A stretch of DNA of 5,659 nt from CAYSHJ01 sp964589725. Its GTDB lineage: Bacteria > Planctomycetota > Planctomycetia > Planctomycetales > Planctomycetaceae. This document shows, one piece after another, positions 1 to 5,659 of the stretch. Position 1 is the stretch's first letter; each line of letters opens with the position of its first letter. The notes under the pieces were generated by a model, which worked only from the letters and a program-made list of their open reading frames with translations, searched no databases and had not been told where the DNA came from. A program made the position numbers and the translations under genes. The DNA lies in assembly GCA_964589725.1 (NCBI GenBank), contig CAZPUJ010000106.1, positions 1-5,659 on the forward strand, given 5' to 3'.

Positions 1-69
1 GGGATGGTCGAGGTATTCTCCCTCGGTCCAATCCTTTCGCTTTCGAGTTTTCAACGTAGCCGTGGTCAT
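1..69 (-). CDS. 5' end of an unidentified gene, possibly Uma2-family (partial, runs off the left edge)
   Basis: An ATG at 69-67 opens 23 codons without a stop before the window ends. It is preceded by GGAG (complement of 77-80) with a 7-nt spacer, a well-placed Shine-Dalgarno. The peptide starts MTTATLKTRKRKDW and continues with WTEGEYLDHP. A short basic or polar head followed by W-T-x-x-E-[YF]-L-x-x-P resembles the N-termini of many Uma2 (DUF820, PD-(D/E)XK-like) proteins, which are very numerous in planctomycetes and cyanobacteria. That resemblance is recalled from the family and not tested. No catalytic residues fall inside the window. The start lies 45 nt after the PPC-protein stop on the same strand, so read-through transcription is possible, but a functional link is not implied. 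It could equally be some other hypothetical protein. The existence of a gene start is more certain than its family. Confidence 0.55.
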   Translation of the reverse strand, partial: MTTATLKTRKRKDWTEGEYLDHP

Positions 70-76
70 TCGACTG

Positions 77-80
77 CTCC
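77..80 (-). promoter_or_regulatory. Ribosome binding site for the left-edge partial gene
   Basis: GGAG (within CCGGAG) on the minus strand ends 7 nt before the ATG at 69. It is the main support for calling this short open frame a real gene start. Confidence 0.5.
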
Positions 81-114
81 GGTAAACTGCGCGGAATTGT
101 AGCAGTGTCACAGT

Positions 115-3100
115 CTATTTTTGGACGTTGATCGCGATCGCACCGTCAGAGGCGGCGACCGTGCCGTCGAAGTCAGCCGACGCGCGGATCACGGCGTTGG
201 CGATGGCACCTTCCGTTGCGTCAGCGGCGACGGTGACGCTGATCGCTCCCTCGCTCTTGTCCGCTGGGATCGCAACTTTTTCGGCCGCGAGACCAACGAC
301 ACCTGGGGGCGGAACAAACTCCAGAGTCGTGGGGCCGGCGAAGCCATTGACTCGCTGGATCGTGACTTTGACTTCGAGCTTCTCACCCTTCTTGACGGCT
401 CCGCCATTCGCGGGTGCGGTGGTGACGTTAACCGCATTGGGCTTCACGCTGATAATAATGGGCGTGGACGGCGAGAAGACATTTATCGGGTTGCCCTTCG
501 TCGCGGTGTTGGTGTCATTCAGTATTTTTTCTTTGGCAGCCTTGTCAGCTTGAGCAGCTTTATTTTTGTCGTCTGCGGCCTTCGCGTCGGTTTCGGTTTT
601 GGTCTTGGCCTCAATGGCGGCTTTGTTGGCAACGTCGGCGTCGGCGAGAGCTTTCTCCGAGGCGGTTAGCGTCTCGGCAGCTTTCTTAGCTTCTTCTTGA
701 GCAGTCGTGAGAGCCTTCGCGGTCGCTTCCTTGTCGGCGTCAGTCGTCGCTTTGTCTTTGGCCTCGGTCGCCTTCTTCACGGCTTCCGTGGTCTCGGTCA
801 TTTTCTTGGCAGCGGCTTCTTTGTTGGTCGTGGCCGTTTTGAACGCAGCCTCCGTTTCGCCGGCCTTCTTGACGGCCGCGTCTTTGTCCTGATTCGCCTT
901 CGTCAACGCCTCAGTGGCTTGCGTCGCAGCCACGACCGCTTGATCGAACACGGCCTTCGCCTTGTCGGCGAGTTCAGGTCGGCGGCGATACAACGGTACG
1001 TTGGCTTGAGCCTTCAAGTACAACGTGTACGTGCCGACTGGAACATTATTCGGCAGGAAGATGCGATAGACACCGTCGCTGGCACCCTTATTGATCGGTT
1101 TGTTCTCGACCTGCGCGTTCTGCGGCGTGCCAACGAACGTCAGCGTGACGTTCTCGTCAAAGCCGTTTCGCTTCAGCAGTTTAACCGGCACGAGGATTTG
1201 CCGATTGTGATTGGCGTCGACTCGAAAGACGTCGGTGTTCACTTGGAACGGATGCGTCTCGGGCGTGACCGCCAGACAGAACTCGCGTGACAGGCGAGTC
1301 ACGGGACCGAGCTGAGCATTGCCGTCCCACACGGTGGTCGCGGCGCGAGCCACGTGCGCGACGTCACGGGCCGCGGCCTTTTGAGCTTCGACCGCGGCAT
1401 TCGTAGCAGCGTTGGCTTCGGTGATCCGCTTCTCGGCCGCGGCGACGGCGTCTTGAGCGGCCTTGAGTTTGGCAGCGGCTTGATCGTGTTCGGCGACGGC
1501 CTTGGTTTTCGCTTGTTCGGACGTCTTCAACACGTTGGCCGTGTCGGTGACAGCTTTATCTGCAACGGTCTTTTCCTGAGCCGCCGCCTTGGCTGCCGAA
1601 TCCGCTTCGGCGACAACTTTCTCGGCGGCTGCAACGGCGTCTTTCAGTTCCTGCTTGTCCTTGTCTTTATCGAGCTCCACCTTTGCGGCGGCTAGCTTGT
1701 CAGTCGCGGTCTTGTGCGCGGCGGCGGTGTCGGTCGCCTTCTTGTCGGCGATGCCTTTCGCATCAATGGCCTTCTTGGCGGCGTCGGCATCAGCGTTGAA
1801 TTTGGTCTCGGCGGTCTGTCGCGTGGCGAGGAATTTCTTCTCATCTTCAGCCGCCTTGGCGAGGTCTTGTTGAGTCTTCGGCAGCGCATCGATCGCTGGC
1901 TTCACGGCCGCTTTGGCATCGGTAGCGGCTTTGACCTTCGCGTTGTCCTCAATCCGCGCTTTGGCGATCAATTTGGCGAACGCAAATCCTTCTGGAGCAT
2001 CCTCCGCGCAGGAGAAGATCAGACTTGTGGCGTTTTGCCCAGGTCCGATACTGGCTCCTTTGCATGTCATGCCTTGAGGTAGACCTTCGACGAAAATGTC
2101 GATCACGCCGTTGAATCCGTCGCGACGAAACGCGATGGCGCGGATGCTGAGATTCTCTCCCTTGCGAAGCCCGGCGGGCCATATCGACGCCTGCACATTG
2201 TTGTCGGGCAACGGAGCTTCCGGCAGGAGAGCGACTCGGTAGTCGGGTGATTCTTTGCGAATTGCTAAGCGGTAGACCATGCGCGCGTCGCCGCGTGATT
2301 CGTAGTAGCGGTCACGGATCGAGACGCGATACGTACCGTCGGCCGGGACGACGAACTGAAACGTGGGATCGTCGTTCAAGGTTTCGAAAACGTTCGGTAC
2401 CAGGTTCACGCCTGTGTCGTCTTGGGTCGTGACTCGTTGGACACTTTCGTTGCCTTTGTCGTCCTTGGTGATTCGATCGAGCGCGAGGTTCGGGTCGGCG
2501 GGCGAACCTTGGCGATCTCCGAAGGCGTCGATCCAGTAAACCTCTTGAGCTTTCGCTTCGAACGTGAAGTAATCGACGTCACCGCGAGCTTGGAACTGTC
2601 CCGCGATTTCGGTCGGCACGATGATTTTGTTGGCTTGAGCCGGCGTGTCGTTCGGCTCTTGTTCGAGACCGACCGGAGCGGAGGAAAAGAAAATATCCAC
2701 CGGGTTCGCACTTCCGGCGGGCGTATTCCAAACGTACGTGAAGGCGTCCAAGCCGGCTTGATTCGCGCTGAGATTGTTGGTGGGCTGCGTGTTTTCGATG
2801 TCTCCCGGCAGCGTGATCGAAACGGCAATCTTTTCGAGCGGCTTGCCGTCGACCGTGATGCCGGCGGGTTGTCCACCGGGAAGTCCGCGACCGAAGAGCG
2901 TGAATTGCGTGTTTGCGCCGGGAACGCCTGCGGGAGGCAACACGTAGTCGATGTAAGGTCCCGTCGTCACGGTGAGGCGATAAAAATGATCGTTGCCGCC
3001 AGCGTAGACATGATCGATCACATGCACAAAGTAGTCGCCGTCGGTGGGTAAAGTCACATCCAGAACCGTGTCGCGAAGCAACGAACCGCGAGTGAACGCC

Positions 3101-3705
3101 AAGCGTCGGCCACTGCTGTCTTGCAGATTGAGCAGCGGTTTGAGCTTCGAGTCGATGTGGCCCGCTTGGCACAGGATCAACACACGCTGCCCCGCTTTGC
3201 CCGTGAACTTGAAATAGTCAAACGTGTTGCCGTCCGAGCGAGCGTTGACGACGGAATTCAGCTCGACCGGTGTGGCCTGTTCTTTGGCGTTGTTCGGTTC
3301 GACTTCGATGATCTCCGGACGATGGCTGACGACAAAGCTGCGCGGGTTGCTGACGCCAAAACGGCCGCCGAATCGAGTTTCATAAATACCATCGGGCACG
3401 TTCGGATCAACAGTCACGACAAACGTGTTCGCGACGGGCGTCTTCTGGCCGCTCACCTCTTGCACTTTCTGCTCGGCCTTGATGCCCGGATGGTTGAAGA
3501 ACAGCCGATTTGCCTCGTCAAGATCCGTGCCGTTGGCGAGCGTCACGTCGACGGCCTTCCCGGCTTGAGCACCCGGCGGAAAGACCGAATACAGCCGCGC
3601 GGTTGGAAGCTGAGCAAAGGCGACCTGTGCTCCGAGCAACACGACGGAGACGAAAACGAAGTGGCCGAACCGGAAGCCGGCTGTGCCGGAAGCGTGCCGT
3701 TTCAT
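115..3705 (-). CDS. Exported PPC-domain / Ig-like protein with two long Ala/Lys-rich helical insertions
   Basis: About 1,196 residues, ending in TAG at 117-115. Residues are numbered from the ATG at 3705. An N-terminal signal peptide spans about 1-31: basic start MKRH, hydrophobic FVFVSVVLLG, likely cleavage AFA|Q. Next come a PPC domain at about 135-246 (VEPNN, then DYF at 163-165, closing FYRLTV), an IPT/TIG-like stretch from about 250, and a second PPC domain at about 349-483 (QEPND, DVDYF). An Ig-like sandwich at about 514-588 holds RDGFNG, EGLPQGM and Cys548/Cys566. A helical segment follows at about 588-780. A strand-rich piece at 781-824 contains RAATTVW, and a second sandwich at 826-903 contains RNGFDENVTL. 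A second helical segment covers 910-1066, and a third sandwich covers 1083-1196 (NVFSPSTPI, VNGFAGPTTLEF). PPC domains are typical of secreted bacterial proteins. No catalytic domain is recognised, so a structural, adhesive or partner-binding role is inferred. Upstream is the DUF1549/DUF1553 gene on the same strand. An ATG at 3717 is also in frame but lacks a Shine-Dalgarno, so 3705 is preferred. Confidence 0.9.
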   Translation of the reverse strand: MKRHASGTAGFRFGHFVFVSVVLLGAQVAFAQLPTARLYSVFPPGAQAGKAVDVTLANGTDLDEANRLFFNHPGIKAEQKVQEVSGQKTPVANTFVVTVDPNVPDGIYETRFGGRFGVSNPRSFVVSHRPEIIEVEPNNAKEQATPVELNSVVNARSDGNTFDYFKFTGKAGQRVLILCQAGHIDSKLKPLLNLQDSSGRRLAFTRGSLLRDTVLDVTLPTDGDYFVHVIDHVYAGGNDHFYRLTVTTGPYIDYVLPPAGVPGANTQFTLFGRGLPGGQPAGITVDGKPLEKIAVSITLPGDIENTQPTNNLSANQAGLDAFTYVWNTPAGSANPVDIFFSSAPVGLEQEPNDTPAQANKIIVPTEIAGQFQARGDVDYFTFEAKAQEVYWIDAFGDRQGSPADPNLALDRITKDDKGNESVQRVTTQDDTGVNLVPNVFETLNDDPTFQFVVPADGTYRVSIRDRYYESRGDARMVYRLAIRKESPDYRVALLPEAPLPDNNVQASIWPAGLRKGENLSIRAIAFRRDGFNGVIDIFVEGLPQGMTCKGASIGPGQNATSLIFSCAEDAPEGFAFAKLIAKARIEDNAKVKAATDAKAAVKPAIDALPKTQQDLAKAAEDEKKFLATRQTAETKFNADADAAKKAIDAKGIADKKATDTAAAHKTATDKLAAAKVELDKDKDKQELKDAVAAAEKVVAEADSAAKAAAQEKTVADKAVTDTANVLKTSEQAKTKAVAEHDQAAAKLKAAQDAVAAAEKRITEANAATNAAVEAQKAAARDVAHVARAATTVWDGNAQLGPVTRLSREFCLAVTPETHPFQVNTDVFRVDANHNRQILVPVKLLKRNGFDENVTLTFVGTPQNAQVENKPINKGASDGVYRIFLPNNVPVGTYTLYLKAQANVPLYRRRPELADKAKAVFDQAVVAATQATEALTKANQDKDAAVKKAGETEAAFKTATTNKEAAAKKMTETTEAVKKATEAKDKATTDADKEATAKALTTAQEEAKKAAETLTASEKALADADVANKAAIEAKTKTETDAKAADDKNKAAQADKAAKEKILNDTNTATKGNPINVFSPSTPIIISVKPNAVNVTTAPANGGAVKKGEKLEVKVTIQRVNGFAGPTTLEFVPPPGVVGLAAEKVAIPADKSEGAISVTVAADATEGAIANAVIRASADFDGTVAASDGAIAINVQK
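508..978 (-). other. Helical insertion 2 of the PPC protein (Ala/Lys/Thr-rich)
   Basis: About 157 codons with the same restricted alphabet as insertion 1 but more Thr (for example KKATEAKDKATTDADKEATA), lacking Pro after the RRRPEL entry. It starts after the sandwich ending YLKAQANVPLYRRRPEL and ends before KGNPINVFSPSTPI, which opens the C-terminal sandwich. It is predicted as a long helix or coiled coil from composition and the absence of helix breakers. No exact long nucleotide repeat to insertion 1 was noticed by eye. Confidence 0.75.
1366..1944 (-). other. Helical insertion 1 of the PPC protein (Ala/Lys-rich, TolA-like stalk)
   Basis: About 193 codons made almost entirely of Ala, Lys, Asp, Glu, Thr, Val and Gln. 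The only prolines are two near the start (KPAIDALPK), and there is no Gly except one in DAKGIADK. Ala-rich runs such as AAAKLKAAQDAVAAAEK suggest a continuous helix or Ala-based coiled coil, much like domain II of TolA. The octapeptide DAVAAAEK occurs twice, 63 residues (nine heptads) apart. The segment begins right after KLIAKARIED and ends just before DVAHVARAATTVW, so it separates two parts of what reads as one Ig-like region. Confidence 0.75.
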
Positions 3706-3711
3706 GGAGTG

Positions 3712-3715
3712 CCTC
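3712..3715 (-). promoter_or_regulatory. Ribosome binding site that decides the PPC-protein start
   Basis: On the minus strand GAGG (3715-3712) is followed by a 6-nt spacer and the ATG at 3705. The other in-frame ATG, at 3717, has only pyrimidine-rich sequence (CCCAAGCCCGCTTCC) before it and overlaps this GAGG. The downstream start also gives a more normal signal peptide beginning MKRH. Confidence 0.55.
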
Positions 3716-3746
3716 ATGGAAGCGGGCTTGGGGCGAGAGGATGAGA

Positions 3747-3774
3747 AAAATGTTCAGGCGGGGAGGAGAGTCAA
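3747..3774 (-). promoter_or_regulatory. Weak sigma70-like promoter candidate upstream of the PPC gene
   Basis: The minus strand shows TTGACT (complement of 3774-3769), a 16-nt spacer, then CATTTT (complement of 3752-3747). The -35 box is 5/6 to consensus, but the -10 box is only 3/6. It lies just after the intergenic hairpin and 42 nt before the chosen ATG, a sensible place for a promoter if the hairpin terminates the upstream gene. Planctomycete promoters are poorly matched by this consensus, so this is tentative. Confidence 0.22.
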
Positions 3775-3779
3775 CCAAA

Positions 3780-3806
3780 CAGCCCGGGTGGAACCCAACC
3801 GGGCTG
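3780..3806 (-). terminator. Intergenic hairpin, probable terminator of the DUF1549/DUF1553 gene
   Basis: Arms CAGCCCGG (3780-3787) and CCGGGCTG (3799-3806) pair perfectly over 8 bp. Beyond one mismatch (3788/3798), a further 3 bp close around a 3-nt loop. The hairpin begins 18 nt after the TAA at 3825 and, in the minus direction, is followed by TTTGGTT. On the plus strand no T-rich sequence follows, so the minus orientation fits better. The U-tract is short, so it may instead stabilise an mRNA 3' end or attenuate read-through into the PPC gene. Confidence 0.6.
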
Positions 3807-3824
3807 CGATTCCTGCCGGTATGG

Positions 3825-5659
3825 TTAGTGGTTGAACAAGAACTCCTTGGTGTTGATCAACGCCCAAAGGATATCCTCGTAGGCGATTTTCGGGTTGCCT
3901 TCGTGTTTGGTGATGTGGGCAAGTGCGATTTTCATCTCGTCCGCATTCGGTTCGCGCGAATAAACCCAGCGATAAAGTTCGTTGACTTTGTCCTCGTGCG
4001 GACGAGCCTTGTCGTTCGCCATGACGGTCGCTCGGCCGGTGCCGTTGGCGATCTTGTCTTGAACTTCGCTGCTGTTGAGCAGATGCAGACTCTGAGCGAG
4101 GTTGGCCTCCTGCGACCGTTCGCATTCGCAAGCGGTGTCACCCTGCGGCTGACCGAAGACCTTCAGGAAGTACGGCCCAATCGTGGCATCCGGCAGTTGC
4201 ACAGCCTTTGTGCCCGGAGGCAGGTTACCGAACTGCTGCGACGTGTTCGTCACACGGTGGAAGCCGTCGTAAAGCACTTCGGCTGTCAACCGCTTCGGGT
4301 AGTACCGCGAGAAGTTTTGCTTGTCCTTTAAATTGTAATCGTTTGGCAGCGAGCTGAGCTGATAGGTGCTCGACGAGGTGATCGCCTTCACCAGCCACTT
4401 CAGGTTGAAGCCGCTGTCGATGAACCCCTGACCCAGCTTGTTGATCAGTTCCGGATTTGACGGCGGATTCGTCTCGCGCATGTCGTCTTCCGGTTCGACG
4501 ATGCCGCGGTCGAAGAAGTGCTTCCAGTAGCGATTGACCAACGCTTTGGCGAAGAACGGATTGTTCTTGTCGGCCATCCAGTCCATCAGGAAGTGTCGCG
4601 GATCACGTTCGGCGGCGATGTCTATCGGTTGTGAACCAAGACCGCTCGGCTTCAATGCCTGACCGCTGCGAGGATTCGTTGCGGCGGCGACTCCGTCATT
4701 GTGGAAGACTCGCTTGTCGCGCGACTGCTTGCCGACGCCAGGCTCAAACACGTTCTTCTTCGCGACGCGACTGAAGAACGCCGAGAGGCCGTAGTAGTCG
4801 TTCTGGCTCCACTTCTCGAACGGATGGTGGTGACAGCGAGCACATTGGATGCGGAGACCCAAGAACAACTGCGCCGTGTCTTCGACTTGTTCGTTGTTCT
4901 CGTCCACCTCGCGATACCAGATGACCGCTGGATTTGAGACGGAATCGCCCGACGCCGTCAGCACTTCACGGACGAACTGATCATAGGGCTTGTTTTCGTA
5001 CAAGTTGGACCAGATCCATTGATAGAAGCCGTAGGTCGCCGCCGTGTCATCCGGGTTGCGGTTCTTGTTCCGCAAGACCAAGTTCCACTTATTGGCGAAG
5101 TAGTCGGCGTACTCGGGCGAATCGAGCAGCCGATCAATCAACTTGTCTCGCTTGGTTGCATCTGTGTCGGCCAGGAAGGCTCGGACTTGTTCCTCGGTCG
5201 GCAGAGTGCCGGACACGTCGATCGAGACGCGACGCATGAAGGTCGCGTCATCGGCGAGTCCTGAAGGCGGAATGCCGAGCAGCTTGAGTTTGCCAAAAAC
5301 CGCTTCGTCGATGAAACTCTTGATCGGCGGAAGTTGAGCGATGTCAGCACCGAGCGGGACCGTGGCGCGAAAAGTCGAAACCTGACCTTGATACCGCGCC
5401 ATGATGGCCACTTCGCCCGCGAGGTCGAGCGTCTTCACCATGCCGGTATTCGTCGCTTCGGCCATTTCAGTGTCATTGGCTTCGAACAATGCCATGCGCG
5501 TGACGTCTTCCGTCGTGCCGTCGGTGTACGTGGCGATAACCGTGATCTGTTGATCCGCACCGCGATCCATCACGCGGCCTTCCGGAAGGCATTTGATCGC
5601 GGCGACGGCCGCGTCGGTGTCGCTGCCGTACGGCATGCCCTGCTCGATCCAGCGATAGA
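3825..5659 (-). CDS. BIG2–DUF1549 (PSCyt2)–DUF1553 (PSD1) protein, C-terminal part (5' end beyond the window)
   Basis: The frame is open through the right edge. Codons before the ATG at 5636 read YRWIEQG and run into MPYG, matching the usual end of a PSCyt1 cytochrome-like domain (WI..G.P.G), so that Met is internal and the true start lies outside. Residues below count from it. About 14-93 is a BIG2-type bacterial Ig-like domain (GADQQITVIATYTDG, ending in RATVPLG). About 105-290 is DUF1549/PSCyt2, with FMRRVSIDVSGTLPT and QCARCHHHPFEKW, the latter holding a CxxCH at C265/C268/H269. About 343-600 is DUF1553/PSD1, with LVNRYWKHFFDRGIV, CECERS (C503/C505) and AQSLHLLNSSEV, ending EFLFNH at TAA 3827-3825. 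Such proteins are exported in planctomycetes. CxxCH suggests heme c or metal binding, but their reaction is not established. It ends 119 nt before the PPC gene on the same strand. Family assignment is firm and function is unknown. Confidence 0.93.
   Translation of the reverse strand, partial: YRWIEQGMPYGSDTDAAVAAIKCLPEGRVMDRGADQQITVIATYTDGTTEDVTRMALFEANDTEMAEATNTGMVKTLDLAGEVAIMARYQGQVSTFRATVPLGADIAQLPPIKSFIDEAVFGKLKLLGIPPSGLADDATFMRRVSIDVSGTLPTEEQVRAFLADTDATKRDKLIDRLLDSPEYADYFANKWNLVLRNKNRNPDDTAATYGFYQWIWSNLYENKPYDQFVREVLTASGDSVSNPAVIWYREVDENNEQVEDTAQLFLGLRIQCARCHHHPFEKWSQNDYYGLSAFFSRVAKKNVFEPGVGKQSRDKRVFHNDGVAAATNPRSGQALKPSGLGSQPIDIAAERDPRHFLMDWMADKNNPFFAKALVNRYWKHFFDRGIVEPEDDMRETNPPSNPELINKLGQGFIDSGFNLKWLVKAITSSSTYQLSSLPNDYNLKDKQNFSRYYPKRLTAEVLYDGFHRVTNTSQQFGNLPPGTKAVQLPDATIGPYFLKVFGQPQGDTACECERSQEANLAQSLHLLNSSEVQDKIANGTGRATVMANDKARPHEDKVNELYRWVYSREPNADEMKIALAHITKHEGNPKIAYEDILWALINTKEFLFNH

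Noticed and set aside
70..114. Terminator after the PPC gene
   Set aside because: The 45-nt gap shows no GC-rich stem followed by a T-run. It holds only the ribosome binding site for the next gene.
134..141. GCGATCGC palindrome, identical to the HIP1 octamer of cyanobacteria
   Set aside because: It is a single copy within the coding sequence for GAIAI, and no second copy was seen in the window. It is expected by chance in GC-rich coding DNA.
121..1695. Long plus-strand open frames opposite the PPC gene (121-669, 697-1290, 1354-1695)
   Set aside because: They lie antisense to well-supported coding sequence. The Ala/Lys/Asp/Glu-rich codons of the rods rarely give stops when read on the other strand, and the products are Arg/Gly/Leu/Val-rich with no recognisable domain. 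No convincing ribosome binding sites were noted.
508..1944. Possibility that the rod-coding DNA is a tandem repeat array or a CRISPR-like structure
   Set aside because: The similarity is at the amino-acid composition level. Codons vary and there is no fixed-length repeat with constant spacing, so this is low-complexity coding sequence.
2406..3172. Minus-strand open frames at 2406-2876 and 2579-3172
   Set aside because: They are out-of-frame shadows of the PPC gene, whose own frame shows coherent PPC and IPT-like motifs across this region. The shadow products are Arg/Ser/His-rich.
3121..4331. Plus-strand open frames crossing the intergenic region (3121-3744 and 3510-4331)
   Set aside because: They run antisense across the ends of both real genes and the hairpin. 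Their products are basic with no recognisable family, so they read as shadow frames.
5634..5636. ATG at 5636 as the true start of the DUF1549/DUF1553 gene
   Set aside because: The frame stays open upstream to the window edge and encodes YRWIEQG, the conserved end of a preceding domain. The Met is therefore internal.

Overview
The window looks like planctomycete chromosome (phylum Planctomycetota). The main evidence is a large secreted protein with the domain set BIG2 – DUF1549/PSCyt2 – DUF1553/PSD1, an architecture expanded in that phylum. Its neighbour carries bacterial pre-peptidase C-terminal (PPC) domains and Ig-like sandwiches, a common companion in these genomes. Base composition is moderately GC-rich throughout, and no mobile element, tRNA, rRNA or CRISPR array was seen.

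All recognisable genes lie on the minus strand, so the window reads right to left. (1) From the right edge to 3825 is the 3' part of a DUF1549/DUF1553 protein; its N-terminus, probably a signal peptide plus a PSCyt1 cytochrome-like domain, lies beyond the window. (2) From 3824 to 3706 is an intergenic stretch with a strong 27-nt hairpin, placed as a terminator or transcript-processing element, and a weak promoter candidate. (3) From 3705 to 115 is a roughly 1,196-residue exported PPC/Ig-like protein. It contains two long Ala/Lys/Asp/Thr-rich helical segments resembling the stalk of TolA. (4) From 114 to 70 is a 45-nt gap with a good ribosome binding site. (5) From 69 to the left edge are the first 23 codons of another gene, possibly Uma2-like.

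The two large genes are probably functionally linked. Both products are expected outside the cytoplasm, one with cysteine/histidine (heme- or metal-type) motifs and the other a multi-domain beta-sandwich protein with rod-like spacers. Their biochemical role is not established, and nothing in the sequence reveals a substrate. The most unusual feature is the pair of long helical insertions in the PPC protein, each placed at the edge of an Ig-like sandwich. The long plus-strand open frames opposite this gene are best explained as shadows of its biased codon content.
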